DNA from: Bacteroidales bacterium
Lineage (GTDB): Bacteria > Bacteroidota > Bacteroidia > Bacteroidales > Paludibacteraceae
Length of the DNA: 64,000 nucleotides
Direction of reading: 5' to 3'
Assembly (NCBI GenBank): GCA_015061165.1
Contig: SUXC01000005.1
Coordinates: forward strand, 62,001 to 126,000
Shown piece by piece: positions 1-10,387 of the stretch. Every line of letters starts with the position of its first letter. Position 1 is the stretch's first letter. A program made the position numbers and the translations under genes. The notes below the pieces were generated by a model. The model had not been told where the DNA came from. It saw nothing but the letters and a program-made list of their open reading frames with translations, and did no database searches.

Positions 1-98
1 AAGCTAAATATGTCAATAGTGCTTAGTTGCACAAATAATAACTATTGGGCATCGTTCATTGAGTTGAACCTTGCTCACAAATAAGAGCCACAGAGGTG

Positions 99-131
99 CT
101 ATAGATGTCCTATAGATGTCTTATGGTGGTC
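99..131. repeat. 11-bp-period direct repeat, 3 units
   Basis: Two identical units CTATAGATGTC are followed by a third, diverged unit TTATGGTGGTC, each exactly 11 bp. It belongs to the 11-bp class also present at 26360, 36253 and 56902. Confidence 0.7.
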
Positions 132-194
132 GCGAAACAAATAGCAAACCCCGCCCTCGGGCGACCAACATAAAATTTGAGCGTTAGCGATGAA

Positions 195-236
195 GCCATT
201 ACCTATAGCCAATCACCTATAGCCAATTGCCCAAAG
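195..236. repeat. 7-bp-period array, CTATAGC/CAATNNC family
   Basis: Six heptads lie in register (CCATTAC, CTATAGC, CAATCAC, CTATAGC, CAATTGC, CCAAAGC). The words are the complement of the GCTATAG/CTATTGG family found in argS, the trmN6-like gene and the end of the CcdA-like gene. Confidence 0.75.
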
Positions 237-310
237 CAACACTCTACGCTATACACCAAAACGCGGCTTCGCTGCCTAACAAAGAATATTAACAAAAAAA
301 ACAAAATAAT

Positions 311-3300
311 ATGAAAAGTATTTTTTCTCAAATTTCTAAATCTTCATTGTTCAATCACGCAAAACGATTGGCAATAGTTTTGGTTTTCCTCTCCTATGCT
401 GCTGCTGCTGCTGCTAATCACGGCACGCACTATTCTAAGGCAACGGTTAGTGCAAATCCTACTGGTGGTGGTACCGTGTATGTTGCCACGAGTAACTCCA
501 AACCGCAAAATGCAACACCATCAGCAACACAAAATTGTAGTGGAAGTAGTAGTAAAGATAATCAGAAATACTATTTTTGGGCTGAGGCAAATTCTAATTA
601 TACTTTCCTTAATTTTACGAGTGGGAATGATTCTTATACTACAGTCAGTGGACAAGAGATATCTGTAACAGCAAAAAGCACGAATCAAAGTGCGCCAACC
701 GAATTAAATGTGGTTGCTAATTTTAGTCCTATTATAGCAGGTGAGAATGAGATCGTTATGTATAAAATGCCTGATGGCTCTTTGAGTCCAGGTACTGCTG
801 ATGTTACGCTTAATAAAACCACCAGTTTAGATATTGAATGTAGTCGTTCAGACTTGTTTGATGTGACATCCAGTGCACCTCCTACTGGTGAAACAAACGA
901 AATAATAACTATTTCAGTAAAAAAGAAAGCAACTGCGGGAGATATTCCATTAGGACAGGCTGCTACGCTTACGCTTACGCCCGCGAATGCCAGTTTGTCG
1001 CAATTGTCGCCAGAAGCGTATAATCCAGTTGCGAGAACAATAAAGATTACAATTAAGGAACCTTTAACGGTGACCTTCAATCCTGCTGTTAAGGGTGGTT
1101 ATTACACATTCCAACAAACATCTGTAGAAGGATCCGCTGTGGAGGTAAATACTCAAAAATCAATTGGAATTGTGAGTCCTCAGGAGGGTGTTGTGGAGTT
1201 AAAAGCCTATCCAACTACAGGTTATCGTTTTAGAAGATGGGTAATTGAGCGCGAAGCTGCAGAACCTGAGTATTTATACGAAGCCGTTGTCACTCCTAAT
1301 CGATTTAACTCTGATGCCACAGTTACCGCGGAGTTCGTGGATACCAAATACGCTCAGTTTATCATTTTAGGAACAGACACCGCCAAGTACAAGTATGCGC
1401 ACTTAGATGATGCTATTGCGGTAGCACAAAGAGATGGTAAAAACGTGGTTGCTGTGTATGTGCCAGGGCGTCTGAAAATAACATCTAAAACCACAAGAGG
1501 TACGGGAATACATATTTTTGAATATAACTTAACTATTAGTTCTATTGTATCAGAAGGAAAGACAGACTGGATTCTTCCTAAACCATCATCGGGAACCTAT
1601 ACCATTCCATCTGGTATTACATTTTTAGTTCCTGGACTAGATAAGGCTGCAATACAAAACTTAATTGATAATAGGGAGGTAAGAGAAGGTTATGTATCGT
1701 ATCATACCATTAATTATAGATACAATACAGGTGCTGGTGTGAATGATGATTTTTTAGAGTTGGCTCCTACTCCCAAATGTATATGTAAGTTATCTGTAGA
1801 GGATGGAACAAAGATTGAGGTGAATGGTGCTATCTCTGTATTTTCTTCTCCGTCAGCGAGCACGGGTTATACAGGACGTCCCACTGGGTACGGACAACTC
1901 CATTTGGGGGAGAATAGTACCATCGAAGTGAATGATGGTGGTATCTTACATGTGCTTGGATATGTTACTGGCAAAAATCTCAATTCCACTGTAACTGCAA
2001 AAAAAGGTGCTACTGTTTATGAAGTATTCCAATTTACAGACTGGCGTGGAGGTACAGCAACAACGACTGGGTTTAATGGCTTTATAAGCAACGAAGTGTT
2101 CCCTGTTAGTCAATATTATATGCAGAGTATAGAAACTAAACTCATCATGGAATATGGCTCTAAGGAAGTGTTGATAGCCGCAGTAGATGTGTCATCGCCG
2201 TTTCCCGTAAGTCCTGGATTGACTGATACTATAAAAGAGACGATTACATCTTCTGGCGCAATTAAGGAGAATAGCTTGGGTCTTTTCTTGCTGGGAGAAG
2301 GCACACGATTAGAGAAATACTACGATTTTACAAATGACTCTTTATACGTAAAGATTGTAGGTACATCGAATACCTCCCGTGCTAAATTGAATTATATGTT
2401 TTTGGATCTCTCTGACTCAGGTGTTGGTTCATATTCGTTGGATTCGAGGAAATATATACTTCCCCTGAATCATAATTTCGCAGTTACACTTGATAATGTG
2501 CAATTAGAGTGCCCATATAAATTTGCTTTTATGCCAGGTTCGCGCTTAGAGGTTAGTCCTACTGCACATCTAAAGATTCAAAATAAGGTCTATGTCTATG
2601 ATGCTGAGTTAAACGTGCGTCCTTCTGACCCAGCTAAGGGCTATTGTGGTTCCACTAATGAACCGATCAAGCCTATTACATATACCTCCAAAGGAGCACC
2701 AACTGCACGAAGTAAAGAGTATGTTCGTTATCCTGCTAAAATGAAAGATGCTACATTTATCATAGATGGTACACTCACGATGGAAGATGCTAAGATTGTA
2801 GTGGATGACAAGGAAGTGAATATTCAAGGTATGCTCCACACAACCACAGATGATGCAAGTGTTCAAGGGATAGTGGGGGATTCTGTGAAAATAAAACAAG
2901 ATTTTGGCGCCAATATCACATCGAATGCCAACGGTGTGATAAATTTCAACAGATTAGGTACCACAACTGCAGTTAAACAAATAAAGCAAAATGACAGAAG
3001 CATAGAAGGCTATGAGCAAATCCCAGTTTGCAATGCATGGCTGCGCAATAGTGATACAACGCGCACTGCTGGTACAACTGCTGCACAAGGAGATACATAC
3101 ATGTATATCGATGGATTCTGGCAAAAACCTACAGCAACATTGAGTAATCCTCAAGGAACAAACTTCGTTGTTACTTTGCCAAATGACACTCTTCAATATG
3201 TTGAATGCGATGAGGTGGGAAATAATGCTACGATCACTAATGTCCAGAAAACATCGGTAGAGGGTAGTCTCTTTGTCGTTGGAGATGTTAAACGAGAAAA

Positions 3301-6300
3301 CGGAAAAGTAAAAATCCCTGTTACCTATAAACCTAACGGAGTGCACAATGCAGGTGGTACACCAAATCAAGGGAAGATTCACTTGCAGTTGACTTATGAA
3401 GATGTTTTAGGTAAATCCCACACAACGCCTGTTGAAGTAAATTTAACAGGTACAGAGAATTATAAACCAGCCTTTTCCGTTGCTATCAATGGAACTCCAA
3501 TGCAGAATGGTGAAACTTATCCAACTATCCAAGGTACTGGGGTGGGCGAAACGGATTCATTATCAGTAGTTATCACACCAAATCCAAATAATATTACTTC
3601 AACGAATTTGGTAAGTTGGATTGATGCCGCAAGTGCTACCGCCGCACCATTCGCATTCGCTTATGGAGAAGCAGATGCTTTCTTGTCGGAGGCAACTTTA
3701 TCCTATACGCCAACTGCAGTTTCTGACAATGATCCTGGAACATTAACTATTAAGGCTTCTTATCCTAATGGAGGAACGCCAGTAGATTCAACTATTGTAA
3801 TACATTTGTCGGCTAAAGTTGGTTACAAACCAAATAAATTGGAGTTTGCTCAATTTCCAACGCCCGTTTATACGACTACTGAGCCATTCTTGTTGTTGAA
3901 TGATGCAACTAATAATGCTGGCACAGCGATAACTTGTTCAACATCACCAGAGGGCATTGTTCAGATTATTGGTGATGGTACGGCTGGTAATCCTTATAAA
4001 GTTAAACCAATAGCAGAAGGATTGACCACAATCACCGTTGGACAAATTGCAAGCTCAAGCGTAGAGGGTAAAGAAATATCGGCTCAAATAAATGTAACAA
4101 GGGATGACTACACCTTGCAGTCTGTTACTTTCTGTATTGACAATAATACAGTATTCAATACGCACTTATATAATACCGCAGGCGTAACTTACAATGCAGA
4201 GAATAGTCCATATACGATTGACTTTAATTCAACATCTGCCGTTTCTACATGGCAATTCCAATTTTTAGGTATGCCAGACAAACTCACATTTACACCTTCT
4301 GGCGTAAATGCATGGAGAATTAGAGAAGGTAAACCTGTGACAGCAGGAGTTGAATCAACCATTGATTGGAGCGTTGTTACAGAGTGGACAAGCCTTACAT
4401 CAGGTACACCAGTGTCATATACTTTGCAACCCACCACTCGATATGTGGAAATTAGTTATGGAGCTACAACTCCTGATATAGGTAAAATAGTGGGTGATGT
4501 GTGTGTGACAGCATTGACTATCCGAACACAAACGGATAAACTCTATATGCCTATTTATTACACTACAGATGTGGTGACTCAAGATAGCGTCGTGTTTACA
4601 CACACGAGCGTTTCTACTCCTACTATATCTGTCGATGGCATCAATGCTTCTCCCAAAGCGCCTAAGAAATTTGGTACTGATGAAGAACCATACTACGAGA
4701 CAGTAGTTCTTCTACAAGCACCAGCAACGACAGCAGAGGGCACCTATGCACTTACAGCTACGCAAAATCCCAATTCTGCAACAGTGAATGTTACAACCTA
4801 TAAGTTCCCACAAGAACTACCTATCAAGTTGGCAACAGATAAGCCAGATAATGGTGACAGATACTACTTTGTGACAGCAGGTTCACGTTATGCACAATGG
4901 GATGCTACTAAGCGTCAAATTGTGTTCCAAAATCCAGGTTCTCAAGTAGCGCGTTCTGTTACTTTTGCTTTCAATGGTGCACCAAGTATTATTACCTTTG
5001 ATGTTTCTTCGGCAGACGGAGCACAAACTATCAATAATGCAGATTGGACCATATACGAAAGTAAAGATGGCAAAGACTTCCAACCTGCAAGTTTGGCTAA
5101 GCGTGATTCGATAGAGGATAATACTCTTATACAAGAACTTAATTACACAACCCGATATGTGCGTGTGGAATACAATGCACAATCCACTCGAGAAGTATAT
5201 TTGTCAAATCTTGTTATAGAAGGTTATCCACAAGCAATTGTTCATCCAGACAATCTGTTCTTTACGAGTGAAGAAACGAAGCACTTATTATATATGATTG
5301 CAATTAATTTGCAAAAAGTAGATTTTGAAATCGATAATGCAACAGCATTCCAAATGACCACGGATACTACATCTACTGCAACAGATTGGAAATCAATAAT
5401 TAATGCTACCGAACAAACCCATAGTACAGCTTTAGGAAAAAATAAAGTAGATACGATTTTCTTGGCAGTACGATGGTCACAGCAGACTGCTTTGGATGAA
5501 GGCAAAATTACCATTAAGAGCAAAACAAATGATAGTATCCTAACGATTATACCGCTTGTAGGATCAGATAACTACTTGACAATTGATAAAGCGGAAAATA
5601 CAGGTCTGTCAACAGGTATTCCAAATGAATACACATATCATGGCAAGAAATATACCGACTATGACTATCATGAAGTTACTTTAACGAATGCTTTTGCGAA
5701 AGATGGCACAGCATTGTTTGATTATCTATTTATTTATGGCGAAACTACCCCTCCAGAAGGTAAGACAAATATCACTCCTCCAGGTACAGATGGTTCGTTA
5801 GTCGGATCGAATGCTGTCACTCCATATTTTGTTTACAGAAAAGCCCAGAATTCGGAGCAACAATACAAAGGATACCGATTTGTTGGTAAGGTGGATAATG
5901 CAAACATTTCAGATAAGGCTATTGTTGTTGATCAAGTGACTAATGATACAATCATTACTAAGGATACAGCAAGTGTAGTGTATATAAACGTACAAGACAC
6001 CACACTTAGTATTTATATGACTGGTTTCTGCCCGTATGCAACAACGGGTCATACCAAGAACCAAGAAGGTGTATTCCTCTTCCGTGGTTCACATGGAGCA
6101 AAGTTAGATGTATATCTCGAGGACTTCTATGTTTCAAGTCGCAATAAAACAAGAAATGGTAATGCTTTCTATGGCAATAAAGATGGAGGTGAGACTTATT
6201 CCGAAAGTTATTCTCGTGGTTCAGGAGGTGTGCTTGTGTTTGAAAATGTGGATGCACAAGAGCAATTACAGAACTTTACTCCATTTGAGGTTTCTATTCA

Positions 6301-8707
6301 CACAATAGGCGATAATATGCTTAATAGTAACCATGGATGTTTCTTCGCTCTTAAGATAGGTGAAGCAACTGCAATGAAGGCATACCAAGTTTCATCGCCT
6401 CTGCAGGTACATATGTTAACAAAAGATTATGTTAATAAAACAAAAACAACTATCAATATTGATGATATTTGGCCTACTGCAGTTGATGCAAATAACGTAA
6501 TTGTCGATTCGTGTCGTACCAATGGATTCCTTGCACTTAAGAAACAGGCAAATAATGCACCTTCTATTGATTTGGGTAATGCAAATACGATTGTCAATTT
6601 CAAAGGAGGTAGAGTCCAACTGCAAAATTCGCAAATTGGTAGTGATACCTATAAAACAACTCTCGCTATTTCTTATCGTGCAGGATTTTTTGGTTCGGAA
6701 GAAGCTGGTATCAAACTCTGTCATGGTATCGGTACTGATGCTGTGGATGGTATCGTAAACTTCCTTGATGGTACAGTGACTGTAGAACGCATGAAGGTTG
6801 ACAATGCATATCGTCAATACTATCTGATGGATACGTTACCAGACGGTACAGAGTCGGAATATACCACTTGCTTGCGTACGCCTAAAAATACATTTATCAA
6901 GGGTGGTTCTATTTGTCGTGTACGTGCATGTCAGCATGTTACATCTAAAGGTGGCGCACCTAAAGATACCAATACAGGTAGCCTGTTAGGACAATACGTC
7001 TATACGATGCAAAGTGCAGATCAACTTAATGCAAATGGTTCTGTGAAATCAATTGCTTTTCCAGATAATCTTGCTGGTCTAAAAGAATATCAAACGTCAC
7101 GTAATTATACGTATGGATTGAAGAGTGTGACACCAGATGCAAATAACAATCTGTACTTTTGGGTACCAGAAGGTTATGGTAATGTAACGATAGAGAAAGA
7201 TGTCTTTATGGCGACATGGAAAGCATGTATGACCAAGATAGGTGCAGGTATCGCTAATGTGGCGGAGGGAGAGATAGGTGGCGATATTGAGATTAATTCC
7301 GATGAAGAAGTGCAGAACTTCCTCTATTGTCAATTAGATGATAATATATACAATGTGATTAATGCAGGACCTGTAGTTGACGGAAAGAAATCATATACCT
7401 ATCAGGCTCCTATTGAAGTACCTGCTGCAGCAAAAGAGTTCTTCAAAGGAAATTATACTCGTTGGGCACCTAACCTCGTAGGTTCTGCTAAACAACATGA
7501 AGTGACAAGTACTAATTCTTATACTATCGCCAATCGTGTATATTATATTACAACCGCTACTGCCGACATTTGGCAAACCTTCACTGCTCCATTCAATGTA
7601 GAAAACATCTATGTGGTAGAGACGTACTCAGAAAAAGCATTAGAGGATATAGGAAAAACCGCAGAACTGTCATCAGCTCGTGACACAATCTTAAAAGTTC
7701 AGGCTGTGCACAATGCAGACTTTGCAGCTTTCTTTGGTGTAGCTATGGCTATGGGTTCAATGAAAGACTTCGACGGAATTTATGATTCATATATCAAATG
7801 GGCAAAGATTGAGGATGATAGTCTTGAGTTGTCTTGGGATAATGGACCACTACGTGGCAAACAAGAATTGGTGCCATATATTGGTAAGAACTGGCGTGAA
7901 GCGAATTTCTATCTTAACGAAAACAAAGGCAATTGGGGGTTGACCCAAGAAAAAGACTCATTTGCTGTACAGTGGGAGATGCTAACTGTAGCAGACACAT
8001 TAGATGGAATATTGCTCCACAAAGGAAGAACTTATTCAATGCTATTCCCTTATTGTGTTGGATGTGAGGACGCCTTTGGTGATAGAGACTATTGGGATTA
8101 TTGGTCTGGCAAGTTCCTAATTTTTGAAAGTGAGGCTGCACCACAAATAATCAATGGCCGCGACTTCCTTGATCCGAACAAATCGGGTAGTATTTTTGTT
8201 GATAAACCTAATGTTGGTGAGGTAATAGTAAAAGGCAATAGTACTTTTGCTAATATGAATGCAATAGACAAAGATATTTATGTATACGACAATTATTATC
8301 CAGCGATGAATGAAGAATGCTTTGAACCAGTAAGTCAATCGGAAAATAAGGTTGTTTATCCAACTACAGCCTTCCTTTATGGTAATGTACCAACGAATGC
8401 TCAAGGTATGCCAGCGCGTAGTATTGGTCGTACAGGTAAGATTAACTACGGTAAAGATAACACCGCTACCGATGTGAACCCAGGTGGCAATATCCCAACC
8501 GTAGGTGGTGGTAATGACCTCTTTATTACTTCGACAGTGGAGGGTATCAACATTGCCGTGGCAGAGTCACAACATGTACGTGTACTCTCATCCACAGGAG
8601 CAGTCCTCTACAGCGGTATGGTACAAACCGCAGTGGATGTCGCACTCCCAACCACAGGTGTATATGTCATCACTGGTGAAAACGAAGTACACAAGATATT
8701 GCATTAG
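311..8707 (+). CDS. Giant exported surface protein with T9SS-like C-terminal sorting tail (2798 aa)
   Basis: Residues 1 to about 36 form a signal peptide with an Ala run from (GCT)6. Around residues 255-350 a segment containing GYRFRRWV and ATVTAEF resembles the InlB-B-type repeat of Bacteroidota surface proteins. The long middle part is Thr/Asn/Ser-rich and beta-sandwich-like, with no enzyme motif I can name. The last 60 or so residues (VRVLSSTGAVLYSG...TTGVYVI) resemble a T9SS type A sorting domain, so I infer export through the outer membrane and surface attachment. The ATG at 311 directly precedes the signal sequence. The TAG stop is the first three bases of a heptad array. Function is unknown; adhesin or surface scaffold is plausible. 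Confidence 0.85.
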   Translation: MKSIFSQISKSSLFNHAKRLAIVLVFLSYAAAAAANHGTHYSKATVSANPTGGGTVYVATSNSKPQNATPSATQNCSGSSSKDNQKYYFWAEANSNYTFLNFTSGNDSYTTVSGQEISVTAKSTNQSAPTELNVVANFSPIIAGENEIVMYKMPDGSLSPGTADVTLNKTTSLDIECSRSDLFDVTSSAPPTGETNEIITISVKKKATAGDIPLGQAATLTLTPANASLSQLSPEAYNPVARTIKITIKEPLTVTFNPAVKGGYYTFQQTSVEGSAVEVNTQKSIGIVSPQEGVVELKAYPTTGYRFRRWVIEREAAEPEYLYEAVVTPNRFNSDATVTAEFVDTKYAQFIILGTDTAKYKYAHLDDAIAVAQRDGKNVVAVYVPGRLKITSKTTRGTGIHIFEYNLTISSIVSEGKTDWILPKPSSGTYTIPSGITFLVPGLDKAAIQNLIDNREVREGYVSYHTINYRYNTGAGVNDDFLELAPTPKCICKLSVEDGTKIEVNGAISVFSSPSASTGYTGRPTGYGQLHLGENSTIEVNDGGILHVLGYVTGKNLNSTVTAKKGATVYEVFQFTDWRGGTATTTGFNGFISNEVFPVSQYYMQSIETKLIMEYGSKEVLIAAVDVSSPFPVSPGLTDTIKETITSSGAIKENSLGLFLLGEGTRLEKYYDFTNDSLYVKIVGTSNTSRAKLNYMFLDLSDSGVGSYSLDSRKYILPLNHNFAVTLDNVQLECPYKFAFMPGSRLEVSPTAHLKIQNKVYVYDAELNVRPSDPAKGYCGSTNEPIKPITYTSKGAPTARSKEYVRYPAKMKDATFIIDGTLTMEDAKIVVDDKEVNIQGMLHTTTDDASVQGIVGDSVKIKQDFGANITSNANGVINFNRLGTTTAVKQIKQNDRSIEGYEQIPVCNAWLRNSDTTRTAGTTAAQGDTYMYIDGFWQKPTATLSNPQGTNFVVTLPNDTLQYVECDEVGNNATITNVQKTSVEGSLFVVGDVKRENGKVKIPVTYKPNGVHNAGGTPNQGKIHLQLTYEDVLGKSHTTPVEVNLTGTENYKPAFSVAINGTPMQNGETYPTIQGTGVGETDSLSVVITPNPNNITSTNLVSWIDAASATAAPFAFAYGEADAFLSEATLSYTPTAVSDNDPGTLTIKASYPNGGTPVDSTIVIHLSAKVGYKPNKLEFAQFPTPVYTTTEPFLLLNDATNNAGTAITCSTSPEGIVQIIGDGTAGNPYKVKPIAEGLTTITVGQIASSSVEGKEISAQINVTRDDYTLQSVTFCIDNNTVFNTHLYNTAGVTYNAENSPYTIDFNSTSAVSTWQFQFLGMPDKLTFTPSGVNAWRIREGKPVTAGVESTIDWSVVTEWTSLTSGTPVSYTLQPTTRYVEISYGATTPDIGKIVGDVCVTALTIRTQTDKLYMPIYYTTDVVTQDSVVFTHTSVSTPTISVDGINASPKAPKKFGTDEEPYYETVVLLQAPATTAEGTYALTATQNPNSATVNVTTYKFPQELPIKLATDKPDNGDRYYFVTAGSRYAQWDATKRQIVFQNPGSQVARSVTFAFNGAPSIITFDVSSADGAQTINNADWTIYESKDGKDFQPASLAKRDSIEDNTLIQELNYTTRYVRVEYNAQSTREVYLSNLVIEGYPQAIVHPDNLFFTSEETKHLLYMIAINLQKVDFEIDNATAFQMTTDTTSTATDWKSIINATEQTHSTALGKNKVDTIFLAVRWSQQTALDEGKITIKSKTNDSILTIIPLVGSDNYLTIDKAENTGLSTGIPNEYTYHGKKYTDYDYHEVTLTNAFAKDGTALFDYLFIYGETTPPEGKTNITPPGTDGSLVGSNAVTPYFVYRKAQNSEQQYKGYRFVGKVDNANISDKAIVVDQVTNDTIITKDTASVVYINVQDTTLSIYMTGFCPYATTGHTKNQEGVFLFRGSHGAKLDVYLEDFYVSSRNKTRNGNAFYGNKDGGETYSESYSRGSGGVLVFENVDAQEQLQNFTPFEVSIHTIGDNMLNSNHGCFFALKIGEATAMKAYQVSSPLQVHMLTKDYVNKTKTTINIDDIWPTAVDANNVIVDSCRTNGFLALKKQANNAPSIDLGNANTIVNFKGGRVQLQNSQIGSDTYKTTLAISYRAGFFGSEEAGIKLCHGIGTDAVDGIVNFLDGTVTVERMKVDNAYRQYYLMDTLPDGTESEYTTCLRTPKNTFIKGGSICRVRACQHVTSKGGAPKDTNTGSLLGQYVYTMQSADQLNANGSVKSIAFPDNLAGLKEYQTSRNYTYGLKSVTPDANNNLYFWVPEGYGNVTIEKDVFMATWKACMTKIGAGIANVAEGEIGGDIEINSDEEVQNFLYCQLDDNIYNVINAGPVVDGKKSYTYQAPIEVPAAAKEFFKGNYTRWAPNLVGSAKQHEVTSTNSYTIANRVYYITTATADIWQTFTAPFNVENIYVVETYSEKALEDIGKTAELSSARDTILKVQAVHNADFAAFFGVAMAMGSMKDFDGIYDSYIKWAKIEDDSLELSWDNGPLRGKQELVPYIGKNWREANFYLNENKGNWGLTQEKDSFAVQWEMLTVADTLDGILLHKGRTYSMLFPYCVGCEDAFGDRDYWDYWSGKFLIFESEAAPQIINGRDFLDPNKSGSIFVDKPNVGEVIVKGNSTFANMNAIDKDIYVYDNYYPAMNEECFEPVSQSENKVVYPTTAFLYGNVPTNAQGMPARSIGRTGKINYGKDNTATDVNPGGNIPTVGGGNDLFITSTVEGINIAVAESQHVRVLSSTGAVLYSGMVQTAVDVALPTTGVYVITGENEVHKILH

Positions 8708-8746
8708 TTGTCAGTTATCAGTTGTCAGTTTTCGGTAATTAGTTAT
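8705..8746. repeat. 7-bp-period array, CAGTTNT family
   Basis: Six heptads (TAGTTGT, CAGTTAT, CAGTTGT, CAGTTTT, CGGTAAT, TAGTTAT) run from the stop codon of the giant gene to the start codon of the next gene. Read on the minus strand this is the ACAACTG family that follows the next gene, so the two arrays flank that gene in opposite orientation. Confidence 0.8.
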
Positions 8747-9104
8747 GAAGGATTTTAAGAAGCAAATTATATGGCAACGAAGTCATACACTAACATTAAC
8801 AATTTATAAGGCTACAAAAACTTTTCCGAAAGAGGAACTTTATGGTTTAACCTCTCAAATACGACGCGCCATTGTTTCTATCCCTACTAATATAGCAGAG
8901 GGATGTGGACGGCGTACCAATGCAGAGTTGGCTAATTTCTTGAATATAGCATCAGGTTCTGCTTCGGAAGTAGAGTATGAATTGTTAATAGCGAAGGAGT
9001 TAGAATATATAACTGCAGAACAATACGACGGGTGGATTCACGAGATTTCCGAAATACGTAGTATGTTAGCCGCCTATATGAAAAAACTGAGAACTACCCT
9101 TTAA
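8745..9104 (+). CDS. Four-helix bundle protein (S23/Avd-like family)
   Basis: 119 aa. The sequence matches the family of small four-helix bundle proteins first seen as intervening-sequence ORFs in 23S rRNA genes: IIWQRSHTLTLTIYKATKTF at the start, LTSQIRRAIVSIPTNIAEG in the middle, and LLIAKELEYI plus a C-terminal helix. This is the usual length. The biochemical role is unknown; relatives of the fold bind nucleic acid in diversity-generating retroelements, but no reverse transcriptase or rRNA is present here. Heptad arrays in inverted orientation flank the gene, so it sits like a cassette between two unrelated genes. Confidence 0.85.
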   Translation: MKDFKKQIIWQRSHTLTLTIYKATKTFPKEELYGLTSQIRRAIVSIPTNIAEGCGRRTNAELANFLNIASGSASEVEYELLIAKELEYITAEQYDGWIHEISEIRSMLAAYMKKLRTTL

Positions 9105-9180
9105 CCACTGACAACTGATAACTAACCACCGAACACTGACAACTGAAAACTAACCACTGACAACTGACCACTGACAACTA
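9104..9180. repeat. 7-bp-period array, ACAACTG family, 11 units
   Basis: Exactly 11 heptads (77 bp), each of the form ANNACTG with few changes (ACCACTG, ACAACTG, ATAACTA, AACACTG and others). It starts at the last base of the four-helix-bundle stop codon, and a twelfth, diverged heptad (ATTTATG) contains the next gene's start codon. Confidence 0.85.
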
Positions 9181-9184
9181 ATTT

Positions 9185-10387
9185 ATGAAACGAGCAATAC
9201 TGAATATCCTATTTCTTGCTTTTGCCCTAACAACGGTGGGGCAAAAGCAAGAATTGTCCGTAGCCGAACGCAATGCGCAGATGGGTTTCAATGATACCAT
9301 CGACCGCCTCGCGGATGATTTCGTGTTCGTGAGCCTAATGGTAGCCGACCCTACGGATTGGCGTGATGATGTGTTAGGTACGCAAGGGCATGCTTTCCTG
9401 CGTTTGCAATGTCCTGTATTTGATTTGGATTATTGCTTCAGTTACGAGAGCGAGAGTGTAAACACGCAAGTAGCTAAGTATGCCAAGGGGCAACTCAAAA
9501 TGGGTATGTTTGCCATTCCTACCGACGAATATCTGCAAGATTATCGGCATTGGAATCGTGCGGTACACGAATATCGCCTGAACCTTCCCCCAGAAGTGGA
9601 GACGCGCCTTTGGGAGATTATGGATAACAAATTGAGTAGGGGACTGAGTATGAAGTTAGACCTTAGTCGTCGCGGTTGTGCCATTTCTGTAGTGCATTTC
9701 ATCAAAGCGGCATTGCAGGATATTCCGATTGTATATCCTCAAGGTACACGCTATGAGACACTATCTCGGCGTGAGATTATGTACCAAGATTTGGAGGCAC
9801 ATCCATGGTTAAGACTTCTGTATGGCATATTGATACCCAATGACTATGATAAAGATTGCCCGATAGATGAGAAACTGATTGTACCTGCTGATTTGGCAGA
9901 GATATGGCAAGCCTCCACGCTGAATGGCAAGGTATTTGCCGAATATATAGGAGATGTTGTTCAGTCGGATTATGTGGAAGATACGAAATTCCCTCTTCTC
10001 ACTCCTCAATTGTTTGCATGGATCTTATTACTGATTACTATATTGCTGATGACTTTGGGGGTAATTGGCTGGAAATGGATGCTATTGGGCTTACAGTGCT
10101 TTGTAGGAGTATTCTTGTTGTATATGGCACTGTTCACACAACTATTTACGAGTGCAGGTTGGTTGATGATGGTATTGTTCAATCCACTTCCTCTTATCCT
10201 GTGGAAATGGCATAAATACTGGCAACTGCCTTATGCCGTGCTGCTGTTGATAGAGGTACTGGTGCTTGTGTGCTGGCCCCACATGTTGGTGGACCCTGCT
10301 TATATTGTTTTGTTGTTCTCCTATAGTGTGTTGTTTGCTTCTGAGTCAATCAAACATGCTTATGTGTTGTACAAAAAGAAGAAATAA
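9185..10387 (+). CDS. DUF4105-like (permuted NlpC/P60-type) membrane protein
   Basis: 400 aa. A signal peptide (ending near TTVGQ) precedes a domain with GHAFLRLQCP (His about residue 69) and RRGCAISVVHF (Cys about residue 165). That His-before-Cys order is typical of DUF4105/Lnb-type and other permuted papain-fold enzymes. From about residue 274 there are roughly five hydrophobic membrane segments and a basic tail YKKKK. Its membership of the downstream run is inferred from overlap with the next gene (about 26 bp). It may act on an acyl or amide bond at the membrane, but the substrate is unknown. No promoter of the common class precedes it. Confidence 0.7.
   Translation: MKRAILNILFLAFALTTVGQKQELSVAERNAQMGFNDTIDRLADDFVFVSLMVADPTDWRDDVLGTQGHAFLRLQCPVFDLDYCFSYESESVNTQVAKYAKGQLKMGMFAIPTDEYLQDYRHWNRAVHEYRLNLPPEVETRLWEIMDNKLSRGLSMKLDLSRRGCAISVVHFIKAALQDIPIVYPQGTRYETLSRREIMYQDLEAHPWLRLLYGILIPNDYDKDCPIDEKLIVPADLAEIWQASTLNGKVFAEYIGDVVQSDYVEDTKFPLLTPQLFAWILLLITILLMTLGVIGWKWMLLGLQCFVGVFLLYMALFTQLFTSAGWLMMVLFNPLPLILWKWHKYWQLPYAVLLLIEVLVLVCWPHMLVDPAYIVLLFSYSVLFASESIKHAYVLYKKKK

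Larger units (their letters stand above)
1..310. other. Non-coding leader of the giant surface gene
   Basis: No credible gene is seen here. It holds an 11-bp-period repeat (99-131) and a 7-bp-period array (195-236), both described separately, and an A-rich stretch just before the ATG at 311. No promoter of the TTG-N20-TAnnTTTG class was found, so the promoter may lie further upstream or be degenerate. Confidence 0.6.

Noticed and set aside
8745-9104. Avd component of a diversity-generating retroelement, or 23S rRNA intervening sequence
   Set aside because: No reverse transcriptase, template/variable repeat pair or rRNA gene is found nearby.
10266-10361. Upstream start of the condensation-like ORF
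   Set aside because: It would overlap the DUF4105 gene by 122 bp and give a Cys/Trp-rich N-terminus that mirrors the other frame; the ATG at 10362 is preferred.
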